A stretch of 64,000 bases of DNA from Pacificitalea manganoxidans. Its GTDB lineage: Bacteria > Pseudomonadota > Alphaproteobacteria > Rhodobacterales > Rhodobacteraceae. The stretch lies in contig NZ_CP021404.1 in the NCBI RefSeq assembly GCF_002504165.1, positions 3,038,001-3,102,000 on the forward strand, given 5' to 3'. Under the pieces are notes generated by a model. That model was not told the DNA's origin, did no database searches, and saw only the letters and a list, made by a program, of their open reading frames with translations. Positions within the stretch are counted from its first letter, which is position 1, and the number at the start of each line of letters is the position of its first letter. Shown one piece after another: positions 7,884-17,039 of the stretch. The position numbers and the translations under genes were made by a program.

Positions 7884-10688
7884 TCAATGCGCCTCGGCCC
7901 AGTTCGCGCCGATCCCGGCATCGACGACCAGCGGCACGTCGAGATGCACCGCCGGATGCGCCGCGCCTTCCATCACCTCGCGGACGGCAGCTATGACCTG
8001 ATCCTCGGCGCCCTCGTCCACCTCGAAGATCAATTCGTCATGCACCTGCAACAGCATGGTCGCGGGCAGATCGGCGATGGCGTCCTCCATCCGGATCATC
8101 GCGCGGCGGATGATGTCGGCGGCGGTGCCTTGGATCGGGGCGTTGATCGCGGCGCGTTTGGCAAAGCCCGCACCGGGGCCCTTGGCGTTGATCTCGGGCG
8201 TGTTGATGCGACGGCCAAACAGGGTCTGCACATAGCCGTGTTCCTTGGCAAAGGCGGTGGTGTCGGCCATGTATTCGCGGATGCCGGGGAAGCGCTCGAA
8301 ATAGCGGTCGATAAAGCCCTGCGCCTCCGCGCGCGGGATGCGCAGATTGCGGGCAAGGCCGAAGCCGGAAATGCCGTAGATCACCCCGAAATTGATCGCC
8401 TTGGCCTGACGGCGGATCATCGGATCCATGCCCTCGATCTCCACCCCGAACATCTCGGACGCGGTCATGGCGTGAATGTCGAGCCCCTCGCGGAACGCGG
8501 TCTTCAGCGTGTCGATCCCGGCGATATGGGCCAGAATGCGCAATTCGATCTGGGAGTAGTCGAGCGACAGCAACCGCTTGCCCGGCGCGGCGACGAAGGC
8601 CTCGCGGATGCGGCGGCCTTCTTCGGAGCGGACGGGGATGTTTTGCAGGTTCGGATCGGACGAGGCCAGCCGCCCGGTATTGGCGCCGGTCTGCTGGTAG
8701 CTGGTATGCACCCGGCCCGTGTCGGGGTTGATATGGGTCTGAAGCGCGTCCGTATAGGTTGATTTCAGCTTCGACAATTGCCGCCAGTCGAGCACCCTTC
8801 CCGGCAGATCATGTTCGGTCGCCAGATCCTCCAGCACATCCGCCGGGGTGGACCATGCGCCGGTTTTGCCCTTCTTGCCGCCGGGCAGACCCATGCGGTC
8901 AAACAGGATCTCGCCCAGCTGTTTGGGAGAGCCTACGTTGAACGTCTCGCCCGCCAGTTCGTGGATTTCCGCCTCCAGCCCCGCCATTTTCTGGGCAAAG
9001 GCATTGGACATGCGCGACAGCGTATCGCGATCGACCAGCACGCCGGACATTTCCATCCGGGCCAGCACCGGGATCAGCGGCCGTTCCAGCGTCTCATACA
9101 CCGTGGTGACGCGGGCGCGGTGCAGCGCGGGGCGGAACTGCTCCCACAAACGCAGGGTGATATCGGCATCCTCGGCGGCGTAGCGCGTGGCCTCCGGGAT
9201 CGGCACCCGGTCAAAGGTGATCTGGCTTTTGCCCGAACCGATCAACTCTTTGATCGGGATCGGGTTATGCGACAGGTAGCGTTCCGACAACTGATCCATG
9301 CCATGCCCGTGCAGCCCGCCATGCATGGCGTAGGACAGCAGCATGGTGTCATCGATCGGCGCGATGCGCAGACCGTAGCGATGCAGGATCTTGGCATCGT
9401 ATTTCATGTTCTGGCCGATCTTGAGGATCGCGGGATCCTCCAGCACCGGGCGCAGCGCATCGAGCGCCGCTTGCAGCGGGATCTGCCCCGGCGCCACGGT
9501 GTCATCGGCAAAAAGCCCGTCCCCGCCGCCTTCGGCCTTATGCGCGAGCGGGATGTAGCAGGCCCGCCCCGGCGCGGTGGCAAGGCTGATGCCCACCAGA
9601 TCGGCGGTCATGTCGTTCAGGCCCGTGGTTTCGGTATCGAGCGCGACATGCCCCAGCGCGCGGATCTCGGCGATCCATGCCTCCAGCGTCTCGATCTCCG
9701 TGACACAGGTGTAGCTGTCGGGCGCGAAGGGCGGCTGTTCGGGCAGATCGGTTGCAGCATCGGCTGCGGGCGCGGCGGCTTCGGGGATGGCGGGCGCCTC
9801 CACCCCGGCCTGATCGGCGACGCGCCGGGTCAGGGTGCGGAATTCCATGCGGGTCAGGAAATCCAGCAGCACGGTCGGGTCAGGATCCTTGACCTCCAGA
9901 TCGTCCAGCGTGAAATCGAGCGGCGTGTCGCAATCAAGCTCCACCAGCCGTTTCGACACGCGGATCTGTTCGGCGTGGTCGATCAGGGTCTGGCGGCGTT
10001 TGGGCTGCTTGATCTCGCCCGCGCGGGCCAGCAGCGTTTCGAGATCGCCGAATTCGTTGATCAGAAGCGCGGCGGTTTTGATGCCGATGCCGGGCGCGCC
10101 GGGCACGTTATCCACGCTGTCGCCCGCGAGCGCCTGCACATCGGTCACCCGGTCGGGGCCGACGCCGAATTTCTGTTCGACCTCTTCGGTGCCGATGCGC
10201 TTGTTCTTCATCGCGTCGAGCATTTCGACGCCGCCGCCGACCAGCTGCATCAGATCTTTATCCGACGAGATGATAGTGACGCGGCCCCCGGCCTCGCGTG
10301 CCTGACAGGCGAGGGTGGCGATGATGTCATCGGCCTCATAGCCCTCTTTCTCCTCGCAGGCGATGTTGAAGGCGCGGGTGGCCTCGCGCGTCAGCGGGAT
10401 CTGCGGGCGCAGCTCCTCCGGCATCGCGTCGCGATTGGCCTTGTAAAGATCATAGATCTCATTGCGGAAGGTCATCGACCCCTTGTCGAAGATCACCGCC
10501 GCATGGGTCGGCGCATCCGGGCCGGAGCTGTCCTCGATATAGCGAAACAGCATGTTGCAGAAGCCCGCGACGGCCCCGATCGGCAGCCCGTCGGACTTCC
10601 GCGTCAGGGGTGGCAGCGCGTGATAGGCCCGAAAGATGAAGGCCGATCCGTCGATCAGGTGCAGGTGGCAGCCCTTGCCGAAATTCAT
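7884..10688 (-). CDS. polA: DNA polymerase I
   Basis: 934 residues starting MNFGKGCHLHLIDGSAF. The N-terminal 5'-nuclease domain (about 1-290) includes DGSAFIFRAYHA, the ISSDKDLMQLV acidic block and the H3TH region AGDSVDNVPGAPGIGIKTA. The 3'-5' exonuclease domain follows, with ALDTETTGL. The family A polymerase domain has TGRLASSDPNLQNIP, DYSQIELR (motif A), the RRQAKAINFGVIYG O-helix and QVHDELIFEV (motif C). All three activities appear intact. It fills gaps in repair and lagging-strand synthesis. It stands alone, with a long structured spacer on each side. Confidence 0.97.
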   Translation of the reverse strand: MNFGKGCHLHLIDGSAFIFRAYHALPPLTRKSDGLPIGAVAGFCNMLFRYIEDSSGPDAPTHAAVIFDKGSMTFRNEIYDLYKANRDAMPEELRPQIPLTREATRAFNIACEEKEGYEADDIIATLACQAREAGGRVTIISSDKDLMQLVGGGVEMLDAMKNKRIGTEEVEQKFGVGPDRVTDVQALAGDSVDNVPGAPGIGIKTAALLINEFGDLETLLARAGEIKQPKRRQTLIDHAEQIRVSKRLVELDCDTPLDFTLDDLEVKDPDPTVLLDFLTRMEFRTLTRRVADQAGVEAPAIPEAAAPAADAATDLPEQPPFAPDSYTCVTEIETLEAWIAEIRALGHVALDTETTGLNDMTADLVGISLATAPGRACYIPLAHKAEGGGDGLFADDTVAPGQIPLQAALDALRPVLEDPAILKIGQNMKYDAKILHRYGLRIAPIDDTMLLSYAMHGGLHGHGMDQLSERYLSHNPIPIKELIGSGKSQITFDRVPIPEATRYAAEDADITLRLWEQFRPALHRARVTTVYETLERPLIPVLARMEMSGVLVDRDTLSRMSNAFAQKMAGLEAEIHELAGETFNVGSPKQLGEILFDRMGLPGGKKGKTGAWSTPADVLEDLATEHDLPGRVLDWRQLSKLKSTYTDALQTHINPDTGRVHTSYQQTGANTGRLASSDPNLQNIPVRSEEGRRIREAFVAAPGKRLLSLDYSQIELRILAHIAGIDTLKTAFREGLDIHAMTASEMFGVEIEGMDPMIRRQAKAINFGVIYGISGFGLARNLRIPRAEAQGFIDRYFERFPGIREYMADTTAFAKEHGYVQTLFGRRINTPEINAKGPGAGFAKRAAINAPIQGTAADIIRRAMIRMEDAIADLPATMLLQVHDELIFEVDEGAEDQVIAAVREVMEGAAHPAVHLDVPLVVDAGIGANWAEAH

Positions 10689-10843
10689 TTAGCCCTCCAG
10701 GTCCGATTCCGCACGAGGTCTAGCGCATCCCGGCCCGGTGTCACAGGGCGGGCGTGCCGGGTGACGGCAGGTCGGGTGGAGCGCCCGGCGAATCGCGAGG
10801 GGGCTATCCACGGCGGGCCCAAGAGGGTCAGCCCCCCTGCCCC

Positions 10844-10865
10844 ATTGTTTCGCACGCGAAACAAT
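10844..10865. promoter_or_regulatory. 22-base palindrome upstream of polA
   Basis: Two perfect 10-base arms, ATTGTTTCGC and GCGAAACAAT, flank a 2-base centre. It lies about 160 bases before the polA start codon. The symmetry fits a dimeric repressor operator or a small hairpin. No T-run follows on the plus strand (AATTTACGG), so a plus-strand terminator is unlikely. The binding protein is unknown to me. Confidence 0.45.
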
Positions 10866-11089
10866 TTACGGGTCGATAAGGATTTTCTGCGAGTTAAACG
10901 GCAGAGGATTGCCGATTTTTCGCAACCGGACCGCTCTCTTCGCAGCGCGTTAAGGGGTGCCGTGGATGGGGTTCGGCGCGCCTCCGGCGTAGGTTGATTT
11001 GCGCGCGGATGGGCCGAGAGGGACGTGAGGCGGCGCCTGAGGCGATGCTGACGGGCGAACCCGCTTGCCCTGACGCTGTGGTACGATGT

Positions 11090-11254
11090 GCAACGGAAGC
11101 CTGCCCGTGGGGTGGCGCTCGGACGGTTGAGCGGGTGCGCTTTATGGTGACAGGATCCTCCTTGCTCCGGGGTCAGCGTAAGTTGCCAAAGCGCCAGCCC
11201 GTCGGGGCGGGCAGGCGCTCGCTCTCGCGGCCTTCGGCCTTGTTCGAGAGCGGG
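11090..11254 (+). repeat. Repeat A, copy A3
   Basis: 165 bases: GCAACGGAAGCCTGCCCG, GTGCGCTTTATGGTGACAGG, then the AAAGCGCCAGCCCG hairpin and a terminal hairpin. In this copy the terminal stem is CGCTCTCG pairing with CGAGAGCG, whereas A2 and A4 have CGCCCGCG with CGCGGGCG. Both sides of the stem changed together. Confidence 0.8.
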
Positions 11255-11301
11255 TGTGCTTAGGTCGACGCAGTGCGCCACTCCTAGGATGTTAAATAAG
11301 C

Positions 11302-11466
11302 GCAACGGAAGCCTGCCCGTGGGGTGGCGCTGCTCCGGTCGAGCGGGTGCGCTTTATGGTGACAGGATCCTCCTTGCTCCGAGGTCCGCGCGAGGTGGCA
11401 AAGCGCCAGCCCGTCGGGGCGGGCAGGCGCTCGCCCGCGCGGCCTTCGGCCTTGTTCGCGGGCGGG
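11302..11466 (+). repeat. Repeat A, copy A4
   Basis: 165 bases, starting exactly 212 bases after A3 and nearly identical through the CTTTATGGTGACAGGATCCT block. The terminal stem is CGCCCGCG/CGCGGGCG with the GGCCTTCGGCC apex. Confidence 0.8.
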
Positions 11467-11513
11467 GGCTTGGAGTTCGGAGGACGTGCCGGATCTTCGT
11501 TGCTCTATGTGTG

Positions 11514-11674
11514 TAACGTTAGCCTGCCCGTGGGGTGGCGCTCCTACGGTGGGGCGGGTGCGCTTTATGGTGACAGATCCCTTACCGCTCAGAGGTCAGC
11601 GTGAAGTGCCAATGCGCCAGCCCGCCGGGACGGGCAGGCGCTCGCCCGCGCGCTTCGCTTGTCCGCGGCCGGGG
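11514..11674 (+). repeat. Repeat A, copy A5
   Basis: About 161 bases, again 212 bases after the previous copy and more diverged (TAACGTTAGCCTGCCCG start). The apex of the terminal hairpin is GCGCTTCGCT, as in A1. It ends about 30 bases from the ubiG stop codon, so it could act in the 3' end of that transcript only on the opposite strand. Confidence 0.75.
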
Positions 11675-11705
11675 TGCTGGGCGCCCTTCCCCACGTCGAA
11701 GCGGC

Positions 11706-12452
11706 TTACGCCTCCGGCTTCACCGAGGCCGTGACGTAATTCACGCTCAGGTCGGTGTCGGAGATCGACCATCGCCAGCTGAGGGGATTGAAGACGAAGC
11801 CCTTGCGATCCACCGGGGTCAGGCCTGCTTGGGCGATCAGGGCGTAAAGCTCATCGGGGGTGATGAATTTCGACCATTCATGGGTGCCCTTGGGCAGCCA
11901 GCGCATCACCCATTCGGCGCCAAAGATCGCGAGGGCGAAGCTTTTGGGATTACGGTTGATGGTCGAGCACAGCATCAGGCCGCCGGGCTTCAGCAGGGTT
12001 TGGCAGGCGGTCAGATAGGCAAGTGGATCGGCGACATGTTCGACCACTTCCATGTTCAAAACCACGTCGAACCGTTCGCCCGCGACGGCAAGATCCTCGG
12101 CGGTGGTGTGACGGTAATCGATGTCGAGCCCGGCCTGCTCGGCATGGACCTGTGCGACGGGGATGTTGCGCGGGGCGGCATCGGCGCCGGTCACCTGCGC
12201 GCCCAGCCGGGCCATCGGCTCGGACAGCAAGCCGCCGCCACAGCCGATATCGAGCAGGCGCAGACCGTCGAACGGGCGCGGGGCGGCGGGATCGCGATCA
12301 AACTCCGCCGCGATCTGCGCCACGATGTAATCCAGCCGGATCGGATTCATCATGTGTAGCGGCTTGAATTTGCCGGTGGGATCCCACCATTCCGCGGCCA
12401 TCGCCTCGAATTTCGCGACTTCGCCTGCGTCGATGGTGCTGCCTTCGGCCAT
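11706..12452 (-). CDS. ubiG: Ubiquinone biosynthesis O-methyltransferase UbiG
   Basis: 248 residues, class I SAM-dependent methyltransferase. The N-terminal block [29 protein letters not shown] is diagnostic of UbiG. The SAM motif [14 protein letters not shown] is near residues 89-102, followed by [11 protein letters not shown] and the SPEE-like [13 protein letters not shown] block near the C-terminus. It carries out both O-methylation steps in ubiquinone synthesis. It is divergent from the iminopeptidase gene. Length and motifs are normal. Confidence 0.95.
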   Translation of the reverse strand: MAEGSTIDAGEVAKFEAMAAEWWDPTGKFKPLHMMNPIRLDYIVAQIAAEFDRDPAAPRPFDGLRLLDIGCGGGLLSEPMARLGAQVTGADAAPRNIPVAQVHAEQAGLDIDYRHTTAEDLAVAGERFDVVLNMEVVEHVADPLAYLTACQTLLKPGGLMLCSTINRNPKSFALAIFGAEWVMRWLPKGTHEWSKFITPDELYALIAQAGLTPVDRKGFVFNPLSWRWSISDTDLSVNYVTASVKPEA

Positions 12453-12560
12453 GCGGCTATGCTCCCGTTATTGCCTGCCGCGCGTGGGTTTTGCACGACA
12501 CGATCCATGTCAGGCGCATCCGACATGGCGCCTGTTCCTGAGGCGCTATATAGGTCGGGT

Positions 12561-13538
12561 ATGGATAGAAACGCAGGTCAAAAAAGCGCAGTCCAGCACC
12601 TTTTCCCGCCGATCGACCCGTTCGATCAGCGCATGATGGACATGGGTGACGGGCATCGCGTCTATGTGGAGCAGTGCGGAAACCCCGACGGCATCCCGGT
12701 GGTGGTCTTTCACGGCGGTCCGGGGGGCGGGTGTTCCCCAGCAATGCGGCGGTATTTCGACCCCGAGCACTATCGCGTGATCCTGTTCGATCAGCGCGGC
12801 TGCGGACGCTCGCGGCCCCATGCCTCGGTCGAGAACAACACCACATGGGATCTGATCGCGGATATCGAGCGCATCCGCACGGCGCTGGAGATCGACAAAT
12901 GGGTGCTATTCGGCGGCAGCTGGGGTGCGACGCTGGCATTGATCTATGCGCAGACCCATCCCGAGCGCGCGGCCTATATGGTGCTGCGCGGCGTGTTTTT
13001 GATGACCCAGGGCGAATTGGACTGGTTCTATGGCGGCGGCGCGGGCGCGTTCTGGCCCGACCAGTGGCAGCGGTTCTCCGAACTGATCCCCGAAGACGAA
13101 CGCCACGACATGATCGGCGCCTATCACCGGCGGCTGTTTTCGGGGGATATCGTGTCCGAAACCCGACATGCCCGCGCCTGGGCCGCATGGGAAAACGCGC
13201 TGGCCTCGATGGCGCATGACGGTCGCACGGGCGACGCGCCCGGCGAATACGCCCGCGCCTTCGCCCGGCTGGAGAATCACTACTTCACTCATCGCGGCTG
13301 GCTGGATCAGGACGGGCAGATCCTGATCGACATGCCCAAGATCGCCCATGTGCCCGCGACTGTGGTCCAAGGCCGCTACGACATGATCTGCCCGCCCCGC
13401 TCGGCGTGGAAGCTGTGCGAGCTATGGCCCAATTCGGAACTGCGGATGATTTCCAACGCAGGCCACGCGCTGTCCGAGCCGGGGATCACGGCGGAGCTGG
13501 TGCGCACCACACGACGGGTCGCGCGGGAGTTGGGGTGA
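12561..13538 (+). CDS. pip: Proline iminopeptidase
   Basis: 325 residues from the ATG at 12561; an upstream in-frame ATG at 12459 would overlap the ubiG promoter region and lacks family similarity. Alpha/beta hydrolase of peptidase family S33: oxyanion motif HGGPGGGCSP, nucleophile elbow GGSWGAT, acid in GRYDMICPP and catalytic His in NAGHALSEPG. It removes N-terminal proline from peptides. No clear Shine-Dalgarno is seen, and a TATATA at 12547-12552 sits about 9 bases before the ATG, so the message could be leaderless (inference). Confidence 0.93.
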   Translation: MDRNAGQKSAVQHLFPPIDPFDQRMMDMGDGHRVYVEQCGNPDGIPVVVFHGGPGGGCSPAMRRYFDPEHYRVILFDQRGCGRSRPHASVENNTTWDLIADIERIRTALEIDKWVLFGGSWGATLALIYAQTHPERAAYMVLRGVFLMTQGELDWFYGGGAGAFWPDQWQRFSELIPEDERHDMIGAYHRRLFSGDIVSETRHARAWAAWENALASMAHDGRTGDAPGEYARAFARLENHYFTHRGWLDQDGQILIDMPKIAHVPATVVQGRYDMICPPRSAWKLCELWPNSELRMISNAGHALSEPGITAELVRTTRRVARELG

Positions 13539-13543
13539 GGGGT

Positions 13544-14422
13544 TCAGCCGCGCCACCGCCCCTTCAAAATTAGGTCTACATCCTTGCCACGATCCAAAGC
13601 CGCAACAGAATCGGGCGTGTGAAACCCGTGGCGCCGACACAGCGTCCATAAGTCTGTTCCGGTTTTCTTTGCCTGCGCAATCTCTGCTAGAGCCCGCCGT
13701 TCCGCATCTGCCGCTGCGCGCAGACATTCTGGAGACTCCACGAACGCCGCGAGATCAGCGCCGATCCTCCCGTCTCTGCCCTGCGGTGACGTCTCGGTAT
13801 AGGCCCGCAATGCGCGGGCGACAGCATCGGCTTGCAGCGAATGCATAAACACGTGCTCCGGGCCTTTTTCGACCATCCGACGAATCGCTGCGTGATCCTC
13901 CGTTTTGCGTTGAGCGGCAGCACGGGCGTCTCTTCGGCGCTGCAATTCTTTCATCCGGGCCGCGCGTTGTGTGGCGGCGTCGCGGACCTGTGCCAACAGC
14001 CGGTCACGCTCCTTACGCAAGCGGGCGATATCGGGCAGCGGCTGGGGCCACGGGACCCGCCCCGAGGTGGGACGCATGGCGCGCACCCTCTCAAGCACTT
14101 CACGTTCTACCGACACGAGCTCAGCTTCGCATTCTGTGCGTTCTTGACGATGCCTGGGGGCCGCCGCTCGGCGCCGTTCAAGCGAAGCGCGTGCCCGAGC
14201 GATATGAGTGGTAACCGGGTAAGAGGTTGGCGAATGTCCGGGATAATGGCGCTCAGCCCACCCAACCGGGTTCGCGTCAAAAGCCGCGAGCCGGGCTTCG
14301 AGCTCTGGCGTGTCCCGCTCATACCATACTTCAGCTTCGAGAGCGGCGCGCAGCTTCTCTTGCGCCCCGCGGATGCGCGCGGCAAGCGCTTTGGGAAGGT
14401 CGGGGCGGGCTGGATCAGACAT
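13544..14422 (-). CDS. Hypothetical coiled-coil protein
   Basis: 292 residues from the ATG at 14422 (MSDPARPDLP); an in-frame start at 14491 would add 23 residues. I do not recognise the family. The middle (about residues 75-200) is highly charged Arg/Glu/Ala sequence with long predicted coiled coils, flanked by an N-terminal part with WAERHYPGHSPTSYP and a C-terminal helical part ending VDLILKGRWRG. No signal peptide, membrane helix or cysteine motif is seen. It converges on the iminopeptidase gene with a 5-base gap. Codon bias is host-like, supporting a real gene. Confidence 0.65.
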   Translation of the reverse strand: MSDPARPDLPKALAARIRGAQEKLRAALEAEVWYERDTPELEARLAAFDANPVGWAERHYPGHSPTSYPVTTHIARARASLERRRAAAPRHRQERTECEAELVSVEREVLERVRAMRPTSGRVPWPQPLPDIARLRKERDRLLAQVRDAATQRAARMKELQRRRDARAAAQRKTEDHAAIRRMVEKGPEHVFMHSLQADAVARALRAYTETSPQGRDGRIGADLAAFVESPECLRAAADAERRALAEIAQAKKTGTDLWTLCRRHGFHTPDSVAALDRGKDVDLILKGRWRG

Positions 14423-14595
14423 GGCCGCACGATCCCGCCGCCCCCACGGCCCGACGAAAGGAAGGGGTCCGATCAAGCCGCCTCGCCGCACATCCCATGG
14501 GAATCATACCGAAGATTTTAACCATTCCGCCCTCTTCTGCTTACGACGAACGGGACCATAGGCACCTGTGCTTCGCAAGCCCCCCACCCCGCCCT

Positions 14596-14624
14596 TGCCA
14601 TCCCCCCTCAACCGGCGTATATGG
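14596..14624 (+). promoter_or_regulatory. Sigma-70-type promoter for the rimP-nusA-infB operon
   Basis: TTGCCA, a 17-base spacer, then TATATG. Predicted start near 14631, giving a leader of about 155 bases that includes the terminator hairpin. Confidence 0.5.
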
Positions 14625-14680
14625 CGGCTCAACAGCGGCGCCTCGGTCTCCACCCCCGAAGCTCCACCGGACAAGTGTGA

Positions 14681-14702
14681 CGGGCCGCGCGCCCGTTTTT
14701 TT
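14681..14702 (+). terminator. Intrinsic terminator inside the rimP operon leader (possible attenuator)
   Basis: Stem ACGGGC/GCCCGT with loop CGCGC and six T residues at 14697-14702. There is no upstream plus-strand gene for it to end. Flanking CGGACA (14669-14674) and TGTCCG (14704-14709) can also pair and enclose the whole structure. Termination here would control NusA and IF2 synthesis; this is inference. Confidence 0.6.
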
Positions 14703-14785
14703 GTGTCCGCAGTTCCGGTCGGACACGCTCGTTACCCCCGCGGCCTCAGGGCTGCGCGGCGACCGCTTCGACAGAAGGACACCGC

Positions 14786-15361
14786 ATGACCGACATGATC
14801 GCGAAGACCCAGATCGACCGCCGCATGGCCGAGGTGATCCGTCCCGTCGTCGAGGGGATGGGCTTTGAGCTGGTGCGTGTGCGGCTGATGTCCGGCAAGA
14901 CCAAGACGTTGCAGATCATGGCCGAGAAGCCCGAGGGCGGGATCGAGGTCGATGATTGCGGCGAGATTTCCACCGCCGTCTCCGCGACGCTGGATGTCGA
15001 AGACCCGGTGGAGGACGCTTACACGCTGGAAGTGTCGTCCCCCGGTATCGACCGCCCGCTGACGCGGCTGAAGGATTTCGAGGTCTGGGCCGGGTATGAG
15101 GCCAAGATCGAGACGACCGAAATGATCGATGGCCGCCGCCGCTTTAAAGGCGAGTTGGCGGGCGTCGAAGGCTCGGAAGTGCTGATCACCATCGAAGAGG
15201 GCACGATTGGCCTGCAATTCGACTGGCTCAGCGACGCCAAACTTGTCCTGACGGACGACCTGATCCGCGATGTCCTGCGCAGCCGCAAGGATGCCGGCGA
15301 GGTCGACCAGACCCAATTCGACCAGATTGAAACCATCATCGATGGTGAAGAGGAGACCTAA
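14786..15361 (+). CDS. rimP: Ribosome maturation factor RimP
   Basis: 191 residues, within the family range. The N-terminal domain has the [11 protein letters not shown] strand and the [20 protein letters not shown] motif, ending [19 protein letters not shown]; a C-terminal SH3-like domain follows. RimP is needed for 30S subunit maturation. An AGAAGGA-type ribosome site is at about 14773. It is followed after 3 bases by nusA, the conserved bacterial order. Confidence 0.96.
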   Translation: MTDMIAKTQIDRRMAEVIRPVVEGMGFELVRVRLMSGKTKTLQIMAEKPEGGIEVDDCGEISTAVSATLDVEDPVEDAYTLEVSSPGIDRPLTRLKDFEVWAGYEAKIETTEMIDGRRRFKGELAGVEGSEVLITIEEGTIGLQFDWLSDAKLVLTDDLIRDVLRSRKDAGEVDQTQFDQIETIIDGEEET

Positions 15362-15364
15362 GCA

Positions 15365-16999
15365 ATGGCAATCACCTCCGCGAACCAGCTGGAGCTTCTG
15401 CAGACGGCCGAGGCCGTCGCGCGCGAGAAGATGATCGACCCCGGTCTGGTCGTCGATGCGATGGAAGAATCCCTCGCCCGCGCCGCGAAGTCCCGCTACG
15501 GCGCCGAAATGGACATCCGCGTGGCGATCGACCGTAAGACCGGTCGCGCGACCTTTACCCGTGTGCGCACGGTGGTCGAGGATGACGCCGTCGAGAATTA
15601 TCAGGCCGAACTGACCGTCGCGCAGGCGAAGCAGTATCTGCCCGAGCCGAAGATCGGCGACGAGATCCGCGACGAGGTGCCGCCCGTGGAAATGGGCCGG
15701 ATCGCCGCGCAAAGCGCCAAGCAGGTGATCCTGCAGAAGGTCCGCGAAGCCGAGCGTGATCGCCAATACGAAGAATTCCGCGACCGCGCCGGCACGATCA
15801 TCAACGGGCTGGTCAAGCGCGAGGAATACGGCAACATTATCGTGGATATCGGCCGTGGCGAGGGCATCCTGCGCCGCAACGAGAAGATCGGCCGCGAAAG
15901 CTACCGCCCCAACGACCGCATCCGCTGCTACATCAAGGATGTGCGCCGCGAGGTTCGCGGGCCGCAGATCTTCCTCAGCCGCACCGCGCCGGAATTCATG
16001 GCCGAACTGTTCAAGATGGAAGTGCCGGAGATCTACGACGGCATCATCGAGATCAAGGCCGTGGCCCGCGATCCCGGCTCGCGCGCGAAGATCGCCGTGA
16101 TCTCCTATGACAGCTCCATCGACCCGGTTGGGGCCTGTGTGGGTATGCGCGGCAGCCGTGTGCAGGCCGTCGTCAACGAGCTTCAGGGCGAGAAGATCGA
16201 CATCATTCCGTGGAATGAGGATCAGCCGACCTTCCTTGTGAACGCATTGCAGCCGGCCGAAGTGTCGAAAGTGGTGCTGGACGAGGAAGCCGAGCGCATC
16301 GAGGTCGTGGTTCCCGACGAGCAGCTTTCGCTCGCTATCGGTCGCCGCGGTCAGAACGTGCGTCTGGCCAGCCAGCTGACCGGGCTCGACATCGACATCA
16401 TGACCGAGGAAGAAGAGAGCGCGCGCCGTCAGGCCGAGTTCGAGAGCCGCACGCAGCTGTTCATGGACGCGCTCGATCTGGACGAGTTCTTTGCCCAGCT
16501 TCTGGTTTCCGAAGGGTTCACCAACCTCGAAGAGGTGGCCTATGTCGAACAGGACGAACTGCTGGTCATCGACGGGGTCGACAGCAGCACCGCCGAGGAA
16601 TTGCAGGCCCGTGCCCGCGATCATATCGAGGCGATCAACAACAAGGCGCTGGAACATGCCCGTGAACTGGGTGTGGAGCAGTCGCTCATTGACTTCGAGG
16701 GTCTGACACCCCAGATGGTGGAAGCACTTGCCGAAGACGGCGTGAAGACGCTGGAAGATTTCGCCACCTGCGCCGACTGGGAACTTGCCGGCGGCTGGAC
16801 GACGGCGAATGGCGAGCGTGTCAAGGATGACGGCGTTCTGGAGAAATTCGAGGTTTCGCTCGAAGAGGCCCAGACGATGGTTATGACGGCCCGTATCCAG
16901 CTGGGCTGGGTCGATCCCGCCGAATTGGAAAGCGACGAGACCGAGGGTGACGACGAGACCGGCGATGCCGAAGGTGACGCCGAGGAGGCCGAAGCCTGA
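15365..16999 (+). CDS. nusA: Transcription termination/antitermination protein NusA
   Basis: 544 residues. N-terminal RNA polymerase-binding domain (about 1-130), S1 domain ([19 protein letters not shown]), KH1 with GMRGSRVQ and KH2 with [17 protein letters not shown]. Two C-terminal helix-hairpin-helix-type repeats follow (around 350-500), then an acidic tail rich in Glu and Asp. NusA binds elongating RNA polymerase and modulates pausing and termination, including possibly at the leader terminator of this operon. All domains are complete. Confidence 0.97.
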   Translation: MAITSANQLELLQTAEAVAREKMIDPGLVVDAMEESLARAAKSRYGAEMDIRVAIDRKTGRATFTRVRTVVEDDAVENYQAELTVAQAKQYLPEPKIGDEIRDEVPPVEMGRIAAQSAKQVILQKVREAERDRQYEEFRDRAGTIINGLVKREEYGNIIVDIGRGEGILRRNEKIGRESYRPNDRIRCYIKDVRREVRGPQIFLSRTAPEFMAELFKMEVPEIYDGIIEIKAVARDPGSRAKIAVISYDSSIDPVGACVGMRGSRVQAVVNELQGEKIDIIPWNEDQPTFLVNALQPAEVSKVVLDEEAERIEVVVPDEQLSLAIGRRGQNVRLASQLTGLDIDIMTEEEESARRQAEFESRTQLFMDALDLDEFFAQLLVSEGFTNLEEVAYVEQDELLVIDGVDSSTAEELQARARDHIEAINNKALEHARELGVEQSLIDFEGLTPQMVEALAEDGVKTLEDFATCADWELAGGWTTANGERVKDDGVLEKFEVSLEEAQTMVMTARIQLGWVDPAELESDETEGDDETGDAEGDAEEAEA

Positions 17000-17039
17000 G
17001 ACGCGCGCGCACGCCTCGGACGGACCGGAGGACACCCGC

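Larger units (their letters stand above)
10689..11705. other. 1-kb non-coding region with palindrome and three tandem copies of repeat A
   Basis: This lies between two minus-strand genes, polA and ubiG, and holds the polA upstream region. Bases 10689-11089 include a 22-base palindrome and AT-richer sequence but no credible gene. Bases 11090-11674 hold repeat A copies A3-A5 at exact 212-base intervals. ORFs crossing the repeats encode compositionally odd Arg/Gly/Ala peptides that follow the repeat periodicity, so I do not call them genes. Confidence 0.7.
14423..14785. other. Divergent region and leader of the rimP-nusA-ylxR-infB operon
   Basis: There is no gene here. It holds a good promoter at 14596-14624 and an intrinsic terminator at 14681-14702, both directed at rimP, with about 85 bases between the terminator and the rimP start. 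No tRNA precedes rimP, unlike the E. coli metY-rimP arrangement. Confidence 0.6.

Noticed and set aside
8778-10997. 739-codon open frame antisense to polA
   Set aside because: It mirrors the polA codons, has no recognisable domain and results from GC-rich codon bias.
10685-11305. 206-codon open frame across the polA upstream region and repeat A
   Set aside because: It follows the repeat periodicity and covers non-coding signals; no homology or ribosome site.
11256-11604. Short plus-strand frames with NGSLPVGWR-type peptides recurring in each repeat A copy
   Set aside because: The similarity between the peptides comes from the nucleotide repeat; frames differ between copies and starts are not conserved.
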